DNA from: Pseudonocardia alaniniphila | GTDB lineage: Bacteria > Actinomycetota > Actinomycetes > Mycobacteriales > Pseudonocardiaceae | DNA: 64,000 nucleotides | Direction of reading: 5' to 3' | Assembly (NCBI RefSeq): GCF_022524485.1 | Contig: NZ_JAKXMK010000002.1 | Span: 186,001-250,000 of the forward strand | Shown here: piece by piece, positions 1 through 7,448 of the stretch | Layout of the letters: each line of letters opens with the position of its first letter | How positions within the stretch are numbered: the first letter of the stretch is position 1 | Position numbers and translations under genes: made by a program | Notes under the pieces: model-generated | The model's input: only the letters and a program-made list of their open reading frames with translations | Told to the model about the DNA's origin: nothing | Database searches by the model: none

Positions 1-196
1 GTACGGGCACGGCCTCGCGCAGCGGGACGCGCGATACCTGAAGTTCCTCGGCCAGCCGCTGTTCCGCGAGCCGGGATCCCTGTGGGTAGCGGCCGCGGAT
101 GATGCCCTCGCGCAGGGTGGCGTAGATCTGGCGCGAGAGCGAATCGGGCCTGGTAGTGGGATCGATCGGCGCCGCCATGACGGGATTGTCCAGCAC
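1..196 (-). CDS. GntR-family transcriptional regulator, N-terminal part (cut by window edge)
   Basis: Only the first 65 codons are present; the rest lies before base 1. The translation shows a GntR winged-helix N-terminus: SLSRQIYATLREGIIRGRY, then GSRLAEQRLAEELQVSRVPL, the usual pattern in which the recognition helix follows ELxVSRxPLREA. The FCD or other effector domain is outside the window, so the subfamily is unknown. I chose the GTG at 196 because GGAGGGAG sits about 8 bases upstream on the minus strand; the in-frame ATG at 178 has no such site. It is transcribed away from the MarR gene at 299, so the two share a roughly 100-bp intergenic region. It could control the adjacent operon, but nothing in the sequence proves this. 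Confidence 0.85.
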   Translation of the reverse strand, partial: MLDNPVMAAPIDPTTRPDSLSRQIYATLREGIIRGRYPQGSRLAEQRLAEELQVSRVPLREAVPV

Positions 197-264
197 CGGC
201 GGGGCTCCCTCCAAGCCGCAGGATCCGCTCTTGACCACAGACGCGATCGACTTCACTATGGGAA

Positions 265-291
265 CCTAACTGTTAGGGGCCCTTAGTTAGG
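265..291. promoter_or_regulatory. Palindromic MarR-type operator upstream of the MarR gene
   Basis: CCTAAC-T-GTTAGG (265-277) is a perfect palindrome. A further AGTTAGG (285-291) is the inverted partner of CCTAACT (265-271), so two overlapping inverted repeats cover the ribosome-binding region of the next gene. TTAG/CTAA half-sites are typical of MarR-family operators. The position suggests autorepression of the MarR gene and, through it, of the downstream operon. Binding is inferred, not shown. Confidence 0.65.
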
Positions 292-298
292 AGAACGC

Positions 299-802
299 GT
301 GAGCTCAGGACCGAGCGGTGAACGCAGGGACGAAGACCTCGGCGTGCTTCTCGTGTCGGTCTCGGCTCGTCTCACCCGGCTCTACGGCCGGGTGCTCGGG
401 CAGCTCGACACCCCGTTGACGTTCCGCCAGCACCGGATGCTCCGAAGGGTCTCCGAAGGGCACACGTCGATGGCGGCGCTCGCCGCCTTCGGAAACCTCA
501 CCGTCCCGACGGTGTCCGAGAGCGTCGAGGTGCTCGTGCGGCGAGGCCTGATGAACCGGCAGGAGAACCCGCAGAACAGGCGGTCGCTCCTGCTGAGCCT
601 CACTCCGGAGGGGCAGGCCGCCAAGGAGGCGGCCGACGTGGCGCTGGCCGATGCCGGCGAGCAGTTGCTGCAGGCCGTGCCGGAGGAGCGGCGGCAGATC
701 CTGCAGGAGTCGCTCGCGTCGATCTTCGACGCGGCCACGGAGATCTTCCAGCAGCCGAGCGCGGCCGGCCCGGCGACGGCGGCCGCGCGGGGGTCGAAGT
801 AG
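299..802 (+). CDS. MarR-family transcriptional regulator
   Basis: A 167-residue winged-helix protein with the MarR fold. Residues about 15-45 form the N-terminal dimerisation helices (LTRLYGRVLGQLDTPLTFRQ), about 50-85 the HTH (AALAAFGNLTVPTVSESVEVL) and 85-105 the wing (RRGLMNRQENPQNRRS). The C-terminal helices close the dimer. The GTG start at 299 follows a TAGGAG ribosome site that is itself part of an inverted repeat, so bound regulator could block both transcription and translation start. It is the first gene of a run ending at 10471 whose members overlap or lie within about 30 bp, which makes it the probable ligand-responsive repressor of the importer and enzymes. The effector is unknown. 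Confidence 0.88.
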   Translation: MSSGPSGERRDEDLGVLLVSVSARLTRLYGRVLGQLDTPLTFRQHRMLRRVSEGHTSMAALAAFGNLTVPTVSESVEVLVRRGLMNRQENPQNRRSLLLSLTPEGQAAKEAADVALADAGEQLLQAVPEERRQILQESLASIFDAATEIFQQPSAAGPATAAARGSK

Positions 803-829
803 CAGCTACAGGTGCGAGAGGAGATCACA

Positions 830-1876
830 ATGAAGTGTTCGAAACGGTGGCGCTGGCAGGTGGCGCTGCTGGGGGTTGCGAGCCTCGCCCTGGCCGCATG
901 CGGCGGCGGGGGTGGTGATGCGGGCTCACCCGAGGCGGCGAGCTGCGCGCCGCTCACGTCGAAGCAGCCGCTGAAGCTCGGTGTCAACCCGGGTGCGCAG
1001 GATCTCGTCACGTTCGTCATGCAGGAGCAGGGCTTCGCGGCCAAGCACAACCTCGAGGTGACGGTCAGCTCGTTCCAGAACCCCTCCGCGCTGCACGCCG
1101 CGATCGGGCAGCACACCGTCGACGTCGGGTTCGGGGGGCTCACCGCGATGGCGGTGGCCCGTCAGCAGGGGCGCGGCGCGATGATCTTCGACGTCCTGAC
1201 CAGCCCGTCGAACGTCGTGGTGACGCGCAACGATTCCGACATCCGCACCTTCTCCGACCTGCGAGGACGCAAGCTAGGGGCGTTCGGGGGCCGGTCCAGT
1301 GCCACGTTCGCGATCACGTCGATCGTGGCGAAGGAGAAGTACGGGATCGACGATCTCGGCGGCCAGGTCGACATCATCGAGGCCCCCGACGCCGCGATGC
1401 TGGGCCTGCTCGACGCCGGCAACATCGACGCTGCCCTGATCGGCACGACGGCGACGGTGCAGGCCCTGCTCTCGGGCAAGTACCGCACCCTGAGCGACAT
1501 CTCCGAGGACTACCAGGCCGCGTTCGGCAAGCTGCCTGGTCACGTCCTCGGGGCCACCACGGACGAGTACGCGGAATCGCACTGCGGCGTGCTCAACGCG
1601 TTCAGCGGGGCCCTCGACGACACGGTGGCGTTCATCCAGACCGACCCGAACGTCTGGGCCGACTACGCGAAGAAGATCGAGCTGACCGACCCGCGGGCGC
1701 CGCAGATGCTCAAGGAGCGCGTCGGATCGCGCTACATCGCCGACTGGAACCAGGAGCAGGCCGACGCCGAGTCCAAGCTCATCGAGCAGCTCATCCCGGT
1801 GCTCGGCGCGGACAACTTCGTGCCTGCCGTTCCTGAGGGTCTCTTCCGCACCGACCTGCGGACGGCCACGTCATGA
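830..1876 (+). CDS. ABC transporter substrate-binding lipoprotein (SsuA/NMT1-like)
   Basis: A secreted lipoprotein of about 348 residues. After a basic N-terminus (MKCSKRWRW) a hydrophobic stretch ends in the lipobox LAAC, so the mature protein begins at Cys and is membrane-anchored outside the cell. The body has the two-lobed type-2 binding fold of SsuA, TauA and NMT1/ThiY proteins: KLGVNPGAQDLVTFVMQEQG at the start of lobe 1 and DLRGRKLGAFGGRSSATFAI at the hinge. ATG 830 is preferred over an in-frame GTG at 812 because GAGAGGAG lies just upstream of 830 and the signal peptide follows directly. It overlaps the permease gene by 4 bp. Relatives bind sulfonates, pyrimidines or aromatic acids; the ligand here cannot be read from sequence. 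Confidence 0.9.
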   Translation: MKCSKRWRWQVALLGVASLALAACGGGGGDAGSPEAASCAPLTSKQPLKLGVNPGAQDLVTFVMQEQGFAAKHNLEVTVSSFQNPSALHAAIGQHTVDVGFGGLTAMAVARQQGRGAMIFDVLTSPSNVVVTRNDSDIRTFSDLRGRKLGAFGGRSSATFAITSIVAKEKYGIDDLGGQVDIIEAPDAAMLGLLDAGNIDAALIGTTATVQALLSGKYRTLSDISEDYQAAFGKLPGHVLGATTDEYAESHCGVLNAFSGALDDTVAFIQTDPNVWADYAKKIELTDPRAPQMLKERVGSRYIADWNQEQADAESKLIEQLIPVLGADNFVPAVPEGLFRTDLRTATS

Positions 1877-2727
1877 GCACGCTGCACAGCGACCGCGAAC
1901 CGGACGTCTCGCTCCCCACGGCCGTGGTGCCGGTCGCGGGTGAGGCCGACCTCGTGCCGGTGGTCCGCCGCTCCTGGCGGGGCGTCTGGCTGCGGGCCAT
2001 GTCGCTGGCCGCGCTCGTGGTGGTCTGGTTCATCGCGTCGCTGTTCTTCGACGAGAGCGTGCTGCCCGGGCCGATCCGCGTGTTCGGCACCCTGGTGCAG
2101 AACCTGGGCGACTCCGAGACCTACTTCCACCTCTGGACCACCGTCTACCGGGTCGTCGCAGGCATGATCATCGCCGTCGCGTTCGGCCTGATCATCGGTC
2201 TGGCGATGGGTCTGTCGAAGTTCGGCGAGGAGTTCCTCGACTCCTGGGTGCTCGTCGCGTTCACCGTGCCGTCGGTGGTGTACGGCATCCTCGCGATCCT
2301 CTGGTTCGGGCTGAACGACCTCGCGGCGATCGTCGCGATCGGCGTCACGGCCGTCCCGGCGGTCGCGATCAACATGTGGCAGGGCGTCAAGGCGATCGAC
2401 CTGTCGCTCGTGCGCATGGGGCAGGCGTTCCACTTCTCGCGCGGCGCGATCCTGCGCAAGCTGGTGGTCCCGCAGGTGATCCCGTACCTGCTCGCGGCAC
2501 TGCGCTACGCGCTCGGGTTGTCCTGGAAGATCGCCACGGTCGTCGAGCTGATCGGCTTGTCCAGCGGCGTCGGCTACCAGCTGAGCTACTGGTTCGGGCT
2601 GTTCAACATGACCCAGGTGCTCGCCTGGACGATCTTGTTCACGATCGTCCTGCTGCTCATCGAGTTCCTGATCCTCAAGCCGACGGAGCACTGGCTCACG
2701 CGTTGGCGTCCGTCGATGCAGAACTGA
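1873..2727 (+). CDS. ABC transporter permease (SsuC/TauC-like)
   Basis: An inner-membrane permease of 284 residues with about six membrane spans and the BPD_transp_1 fold. A cytoplasmic N-terminus of about 35 residues precedes the first span (AMSLAALVVVWFIASLFF). The EAA coupling-loop region lies near residues 175-200 (MGQAFHFSRGAILRKLVVPQ), which fits the EAA---G---------I-LP pattern of SsuC-type permeases. The ATG overlaps the stop of the binding protein and the ATPase gene follows after 13 bp, so the three genes encode one importer, probably as a homodimeric permease with a homodimeric ATPase. No second permease is present. Confidence 0.92.
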   Translation: MSTLHSDREPDVSLPTAVVPVAGEADLVPVVRRSWRGVWLRAMSLAALVVVWFIASLFFDESVLPGPIRVFGTLVQNLGDSETYFHLWTTVYRVVAGMIIAVAFGLIIGLAMGLSKFGEEFLDSWVLVAFTVPSVVYGILAILWFGLNDLAAIVAIGVTAVPAVAINMWQGVKAIDLSLVRMGQAFHFSRGAILRKLVVPQVIPYLLAALRYALGLSWKIATVVELIGLSSGVGYQLSYWFGLFNMTQVLAWTILFTIVLLLIEFLILKPTEHWLTRWRPSMQN

Positions 2728-2740
2728 CCAGGGAGCCATC

Positions 2741-3550
2741 GTGTCCGAAGAGGTGTCCCGTAGCGACGGTGACCAGCCCTACCTCGTGATCGACAACGTC
2801 CGCAAGCAGTTCCCGCGCCGCGGGGAGCCGCCCCTCACCGTCATCGACGGGCTGAACGTGGCGGTGGAGCACGGCTCGCTGCTGTCCATCCTCGGCCCGT
2901 CGGGCTGCGGGAAGTCGACCCTGCTGAACATGATCAACGGGCTGGACGACGTGACGTCGGGCCGGATCATGATCAACGGCCACGTCGTCACCGCCCGCTC
3001 GCGCTCGGCGGTCCGGATCGGCGTCGTGTTCCAGGAGCCGCGCCTGCTGCCGTGGCGCACGGTCCGCGACAACGTGCGGCTGCCGCTCGACGAGCTGGAC
3101 GTGCCGCGCGAGGAGGCCGACCGGCGGGTGCAGCGTTACCTCGACCTCGTCGGCCTCGGCGAGTTCGGCGACTACTTCCCGCTGCGGCTGTCGGGCGGCA
3201 TGCAGCAGCGGGTGGCGCTGGCGCGGGGTCTGGCGATCGAGCCCGACCTGCTGCTGGCGGACGAGCCGTTCTCCGCGCTCGACGAGATCACGGCCCGCAA
3301 GCTGCGCCAGGAGTTCACCGACATCTGGCGCGCCACCGGCCGCACCGTCCTGTTCGTCACCCACAACATCCGAGAGGCGGTGTTCCTGTCCACGCGGATG
3401 CTCGTCGTCACCGCGCGGCCGTGCACCACGCACATGGACATCGCGATCGACGTCCCGTACCCGCGGGTGCCGGAGGACGACCGCCTCTTCGAGATCGAGA
3501 AGCAGGTCACCAAGGACTTCATCCAGATGGAGGAGGCGGCGGCCGTATGA
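2741..3550 (+). CDS. ABC transporter ATP-binding protein (SsuB/TauB-like)
   Basis: A 269-residue ABC ATPase with all motifs visible: Walker A LGPSGCGKST (about residues 50-60), Q-loop VVFQEPRLLPW, signature LSGGMQQRVALARGLAI, Walker B LLLADEPFSALDE and H-loop VLFVTHN. The SsuB/TauB type is indicated by the RLLPWRTVRDNV sequence after the Q-loop. It energises the permease at 1873. The GTG start at 2741 lies behind GGGAG. The next gene starts 28 bp after the stop, within the same presumed transcript. Confidence 0.93.
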   Translation: MSEEVSRSDGDQPYLVIDNVRKQFPRRGEPPLTVIDGLNVAVEHGSLLSILGPSGCGKSTLLNMINGLDDVTSGRIMINGHVVTARSRSAVRIGVVFQEPRLLPWRTVRDNVRLPLDELDVPREEADRRVQRYLDLVGLGEFGDYFPLRLSGGMQQRVALARGLAIEPDLLLADEPFSALDEITARKLRQEFTDIWRATGRTVLFVTHNIREAVFLSTRMLVVTARPCTTHMDIAIDVPYPRVPEDDRLFEIEKQVTKDFIQMEEAAAV

Positions 3551-3578
3551 CCCCAGTGGTCGAGCGAAAGGAAACGAA

Positions 3579-4718
3579 GTGAACGGAGCAGACGACGTCG
3601 AGCAGGAACTGCGCTATACGAGAGTGCGCGCAGCGATGGCCGAGCAGGGCCTCGACCTACTCCTTGCCTACGGTCCGGGCTGGCGCCGGGAGAACATCCG
3701 CTACCTGACCGACGCACGTGTCACGGGCAGCGCCGCGCTCGTGCTGGTGCCGGTGACGGGGGACCCCGCGGCGTTCTCGGTGCGGCCGGCCGACCTCGCC
3801 GTGATCGCGGAGCGCGGCTGGGTCACCGACGTGTCGCGGCTGGACTTCCCGGCCGCCACGGTGCTGACCGAGCGGCTGCGTGACCTCGCCCCGACACGGA
3901 TCGGGGTGGCCCACCTCGAGCTGCTGCCGCAGGCGTTCGCCGACGCGATCGCTGCGGGCGCGCCGAATGCGGAGGTCGTGTCGGCCACCGGCCTGCTCGA
4001 CAACGCCCGCATGGTCAAGAGCGACTGGGAGCTCGCGCAGATGCGCCGCTCGGCCGCCGTCTGCGCGGCGGGCTGGCAGAAGTTCGTCGACGTGCTGGAG
4101 CCGGGCCTGCCCGAGTACCGCATCGTCGCCGAGGTCGAGGCCGAGCTGAAGCGCCTCGGCGCCGAGGACAACTTCATGCTCATCGCCTCCGGCGGCGACG
4201 AGGTCATGGGGATGACGCCGCCCGGCCCGCGGCTGCTCGAAGAGGGCGACATGGTGCGCACCGAGCTCACCCCGCAGATGAACGGGTACTGGCTGCAGAT
4301 CTGCCGCTCGGCGGTCGTCGGGAAGGCGAGCGACGCCCAGCGCCGCTCGTTCGACCTGTTCAACGAGGCCGTGGAGGCCGGGCTCTCGGTCGTGCGGCCG
4401 GGGATCACGGCACACGAGGTGGCGGTGGCCGAGAACGACGTGTTCCGCAAGTACGGCTACGGCGAGTACTGCACGGCCAAGTACACGCGCGTGCGGGGTC
4501 ACGGCCACGGGCTGCACCTGGACGAGTCCCCGATCATCGAGGGCAACCACACGGTGCTGCCGGAGCGGGCCGTGTTCATCGTCCACCCGAACACCTACAC
4601 GCCGATCGCCGGCTACCACGTGCTCGGCGACCCGGTGGTGGTCACCGCCACCGGCTACGAGGTGCTGATCGAGACGGAACGGGTGCTCTTCGAGACCCCG
4701 CAGGGAGTGGCGGCATGA
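3579..4718 (+). CDS. M24 peptidase-fold protein (creatinase/Xaa-Pro hydrolase type) with altered metal site
   Basis: A 379-residue protein with a creatinase-type N-terminal domain (about 1-150) and a pita-bread C-terminal domain (about 150-375). The glycine/histidine segment RGHGHGLHLDESP (306-318) is well kept. The metal ligands of true M24 aminopeptidases are not: the first Asp position reads Glu229, the second Gln240, the first Glu position His336 and the last one Gly350. Creatinase and some related amidinohydrolases in this family work without metal, so an amide or C-N hydrolase is possible. It overlaps by 4 bp a second, even more diverged M24-like gene, suggesting a hetero-oligomer. Its place after an importer suggests action on the imported compound; the substrate is unknown. 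Confidence 0.82.
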   Translation: MNGADDVEQELRYTRVRAAMAEQGLDLLLAYGPGWRRENIRYLTDARVTGSAALVLVPVTGDPAAFSVRPADLAVIAERGWVTDVSRLDFPAATVLTERLRDLAPTRIGVAHLELLPQAFADAIAAGAPNAEVVSATGLLDNARMVKSDWELAQMRRSAAVCAAGWQKFVDVLEPGLPEYRIVAEVEAELKRLGAEDNFMLIASGGDEVMGMTPPGPRLLEEGDMVRTELTPQMNGYWLQICRSAVVGKASDAQRRSFDLFNEAVEAGLSVVRPGITAHEVAVAENDVFRKYGYGEYCTAKYTRVRGHGHGLHLDESPIIEGNHTVLPERAVFIVHPNTYTPIAGYHVLGDPVVVTATGYEVLIETERVLFETPQGVAA

Positions 4719-5788
4719 AACGTGGACTCGTCGTACTGGACACGGCGGAGGTGCCGGAGCAGGAGCGCCCCGACCGGGTCGCGCGGCTGCAGCGGCGGCT
4801 CAAGGACGAAGGTGTGACGATCGGGCTGGTCTACGCCGACGTCCACCGCTCCGACGACGTCGGATACCTCACCAACCTCTGCATCTACTGGAACGAGGGC
4901 ATCCTCGCGGTCCCCGCTGAGGGTGACCCCGCGTTCCTGATGAAGCTGTCGCCGCGGGTGCACCCGTGGATGCGCCGCTCGTCGACGCTCACCGATCTGC
5001 GCAGCGGCAAGGGCTTCACCGCGCTCGTGCAGGGTTTCATCGAGAACGCCGCAGGTGTCGATAACACCGAGCCCGGCGTGATCGGACTCGTCGACGGCTC
5101 GCTGTGGCCGACCACCACCGTGGACGAGGTGCGGGCCGCGGCACCCGGCTGGGACGTGCGCCCGCTCGGCGGGCTCGTCCGCGAGCAGCGGCTCGTCCCG
5201 TCGGCCGCCGAGCTGGGGCTGCTGGGCGCGGCCGCCGGTCACCTGCGCACCGCGCTCGACGCCGTGGTCGGCCCGGACCTGCCGGACGGCGAGCGCATCG
5301 CGCTGCTCGAGCAGGCGCTGCGCGGCGCCGGCTACACCGACCTGATGGTCGAGGTGGTGCACGGTCCGGACGAGGTGTCGGCCGTGGAGGTGACCGGGCA
5401 GTTCCGGTTCAGCTGGCTGCGTGCCTCGCGGCTGGTCACCCAGGCTGCCGGTGCGCCGCAGTGGGCCGCCTCGCTGCAGGACGCACTGGCCGCCGCCCGT
5501 GCTGCCGTCGCACCGGGTGAGGCGGCCGCCGTGCCCGCCGCGGCTGCGGAGAAGACGCTCACCGGGCTCCCGGCAGGCGCCACGGCGCACGCCACCGTCG
5601 TGCACCAGGCCGACCTCTCGACGGGTGGGGACTACGCGAGCCCCGACGAGCAGCTTCCCGTCGGCGCCGTCGTGGTCGTCTCGGTCGAGGTGCTCTTCCC
5701 CGACGGCGGCCGGGTGGCCGTCGCCGACACCGTTCGCGTCGGAGAGACCGGCGCCGAACAGCTCGATGACAAGGAGCTGCACGCATGA
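4715..5788 (+). CDS. Degenerate M24-like protein, probable partner of the preceding M24 protein
   Basis: A 357-residue protein that starts like an M24 creatinase N-terminal domain (RLQRRLKDEGVTIGLVYAD, then YLTNLCIYWNEGILAVPAEG). Its C-terminal half is alanine-rich and keeps almost no pita-bread signature: I find no HGxGH segment and no Asp/Glu metal ligands. The end (GAVVVVSVEVLFPDGGRVAV) resembles the last strands of the fold, where an active enzyme would carry ligands. The ATG overlaps the upstream stop (ATGA), and its own stop overlaps the next gene in the same way. A non-catalytic partner or a diverged enzyme are both possible. No function can be assigned with confidence. Confidence 0.68.
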   Translation: MKRGLVVLDTAEVPEQERPDRVARLQRRLKDEGVTIGLVYADVHRSDDVGYLTNLCIYWNEGILAVPAEGDPAFLMKLSPRVHPWMRRSSTLTDLRSGKGFTALVQGFIENAAGVDNTEPGVIGLVDGSLWPTTTVDEVRAAAPGWDVRPLGGLVREQRLVPSAAELGLLGAAAGHLRTALDAVVGPDLPDGERIALLEQALRGAGYTDLMVEVVHGPDEVSAVEVTGQFRFSWLRASRLVTQAAGAPQWAASLQDALAAARAAVAPGEAAAVPAAAAEKTLTGLPAGATAHATVVHQADLSTGGDYASPDEQLPVGAVVVVSVEVLFPDGGRVAVADTVRVGETGAEQLDDKELHA

Positions 5789-6864
5789 GGGTGCTGTCGA
5801 ACGCCGACATCGAGCAGGTGCTCACCCCGGCGGAGTGTCTCTCCGCCCTGGAGACCGCCTACGTCGAGCTGGCGCAGGGCAAGGGCGCGAACCGCCCGCG
5901 CAACCACACCTACTTCCCGGTGGAGGACGCCCGGCACCCCGGGTTCCGCTTCCGGTTCAAGTCTCAGGAGGGCGGCACGGTCAGCAGCGGCGTGTGGGCC
6001 CTGCGGATCACCTCCGACATCGCGGGTGTCGAGACGCTGGCCAACGGTGTGCAGCGGCGGCGCCTGATCCCCGCGGCGCCGGGCGGGCGCTACGTCGGGC
6101 TCGTGACGCTCTACAGCATGACCACCCTGGAGCCGCTCGCGATCCTGCACGACAGCGTGGTGCAGAAGATGCGGGTCGGCGCCACGTCGGCCCTGGGGAT
6201 CCGGGAGCTGGCGGCCACCGACGTCACCGTCGCGGGGATGTTCGGTTCGGGCTGGCAGGCCGAGTCGCACCTGGAGTGCCTGCTGATGGTGCGCCCGGAG
6301 ATCGAGGAGGTGCGGGTCTACAGCCCCACCCCAGGCAACCGGGAGAAGTTCGCGGCCATCTGGAGCGAGCGCACCGGCAAGCGGATCGTGGCGGTGGACT
6401 CCCCGCGTGGAGCGGTGGAGGGCTGCCGGATCGTCACGTGCGCGACCGCGGCCATGGACCCCTGCTTCGAGGGCGCCTGGCTGGAGCCGGGCAGCCACGT
6501 CACGGCGATCACCTCGCCGGACGGCACTGCCACCCGTCGTGAGCTCGACGACGCCACGTTCGACCGCGCCGACCGCATCGTCGTGCTCTCCCGCGAGCAG
6601 GTGCACCACGACAAGCAGTACGACATCCTCGGCCCGGTCGACCGGGGCCGGATGAGCTGGGACGACATCCACGAGCTGGGCGACCTGCTGGCCGGCACCG
6701 CACCGGGGCGCACCCGTCCCGACGAGACCACGATCTTCGCCAACAACACCGGCATGGGCCTGCAGTTCGCGGCGGTCTGCGCCCGCGCCCTCGCCCTGGC
6801 GGAGGAGCGCGGCCTCGGGCACGAGGTCCCGACGGACTGGTTCCTGGAGGAGACGTCGCCGTGA
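5785..6864 (+). CDS. Ornithine cyclodeaminase / mu-crystallin family protein
   Basis: A 359-residue member of the OCD/mu-crystallin family. The N-terminal substrate domain contains QKMRVGATSALGIRELA (about 131-147), a hallmark just before the Rossmann domain. The nucleotide loop follows as VAGMFGSGWQAESHLECLL (about 151-169), where GxGxQA is the usual form. Family members are NAD(P)-dependent cyclodeaminases, imine reductases or amino-acid dehydrogenases. The protein is longer than typical OCD at its C-terminus. Start and stop both overlap neighbours by 4 bp, so it is part of the operon. A role in deaminating or reducing an imine formed after the M24 step is an inference only. Confidence 0.86.
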   Translation: MRVLSNADIEQVLTPAECLSALETAYVELAQGKGANRPRNHTYFPVEDARHPGFRFRFKSQEGGTVSSGVWALRITSDIAGVETLANGVQRRRLIPAAPGGRYVGLVTLYSMTTLEPLAILHDSVVQKMRVGATSALGIRELAATDVTVAGMFGSGWQAESHLECLLMVRPEIEEVRVYSPTPGNREKFAAIWSERTGKRIVAVDSPRGAVEGCRIVTCATAAMDPCFEGAWLEPGSHVTAITSPDGTATRRELDDATFDRADRIVVLSREQVHHDKQYDILGPVDRGRMSWDDIHELGDLLAGTAPGRTRPDETTIFANNTGMGLQFAAVCARALALAEERGLGHEVPTDWFLEETSP

Positions 6865-6912
6865 GTGAGCTTGCGAACGAACCATCGGCACGGAGCGAGC
6901 TTGCCGATGGAC
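6861..6912 (+). repeat. VSELAS-type repeat element, copy 1 (in frame within a coding region)
   Basis: It begins GTGAGTGAGCTTGCGAAC, close to GTGAGCGAGCTTGCGAGC in copies at 42290 and 57701. A second partial unit GAGCGAGCTTGC follows within it. CCATCGGCA (6882-6890) and TGCCGATGG (6902-6910) form a perfect 9-bp inverted repeat. Here the element supplies the start codon and about 17 N-terminal residues of the LeuD-like protein. Confidence 0.7.
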
Positions 6913-7448
6913 AGGGCGTGGTCGGTGGGAAGGCGATCGTCTTCGGCGACGACGTCAACACCGATGTGATCATCCCGGGCCGCTACCTGGTCAGCATCGA
7001 CCCGGCCGAGCTGGCCGAGCACGCGTTCGAGCCGCTCGGGGCCGAGGTCCAGCAGCGGCTGCGGGCCAGCGACGTGGTGGTGGCCGGGCGCAACTTCGGC
7101 TGCGGCAGCGCCCGCGAGCAGGCCTCGACGTGCCTCATCGGGGCCGGGATCAGCGCGGTCGTCGCGCGGTCGTTCTCCCGGGTTTTCTTCCGCAACGCGA
7201 TCAACACCGGGCTGGTGGCCGTCGAGTGCTCGGAGGCTGCGGACGCCGTCATGAACGGCACAGTGGACGGTGCCGAGGTGCTGGTCGACTACGCCGCGGG
7301 GACGGTCACGGTGGGCGAGCGCAGCTTCGGCTTCGCCCCGTACCCGCCGGGGCTGCGCGTGATCCTCGAGGCCGGCGGGCTCATCCCGCACCTGATGCAG
7401 CAGGCTGCGGCGGCGAAGGACAAGGCGGGTGCAGGTCAACGTGGGTAG
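6861..7448 (+). CDS. Aconitase-superfamily small subunit (LeuD-like swivel domain), pair 1
   Basis: A 195-residue swivelling-domain subunit of a 3-isopropylmalate-dehydratase-type enzyme. Diagnostic segments are FGDDVNTDVIIPGRYL, GRNFGCGSAREQA (the substrate-binding Ser and Arg segment), and VVARSFSRVFFRNAINTGL. The first 17 or so residues (MSELANEPSARSELADG) come from a repeat element and have no counterpart in ordinary LeuD. The GTG at 6861 overlaps the stop of the OCD gene. It is followed by the large subunit with a 20-bp overlap. Together they should hydrate/dehydrate a hydroxy acid. Leucine biosynthesis is unlikely because the context is catabolic and no other leu gene is near. Confidence 0.88.
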   Translation: MSELANEPSARSELADGQGVVGGKAIVFGDDVNTDVIIPGRYLVSIDPAELAEHAFEPLGAEVQQRLRASDVVVAGRNFGCGSAREQASTCLIGAGISAVVARSFSRVFFRNAINTGLVAVECSEAADAVMNGTVDGAEVLVDYAAGTVTVGERSFGFAPYPPGLRVILEAGGLIPHLMQQAAAAKDKAGAGQRG

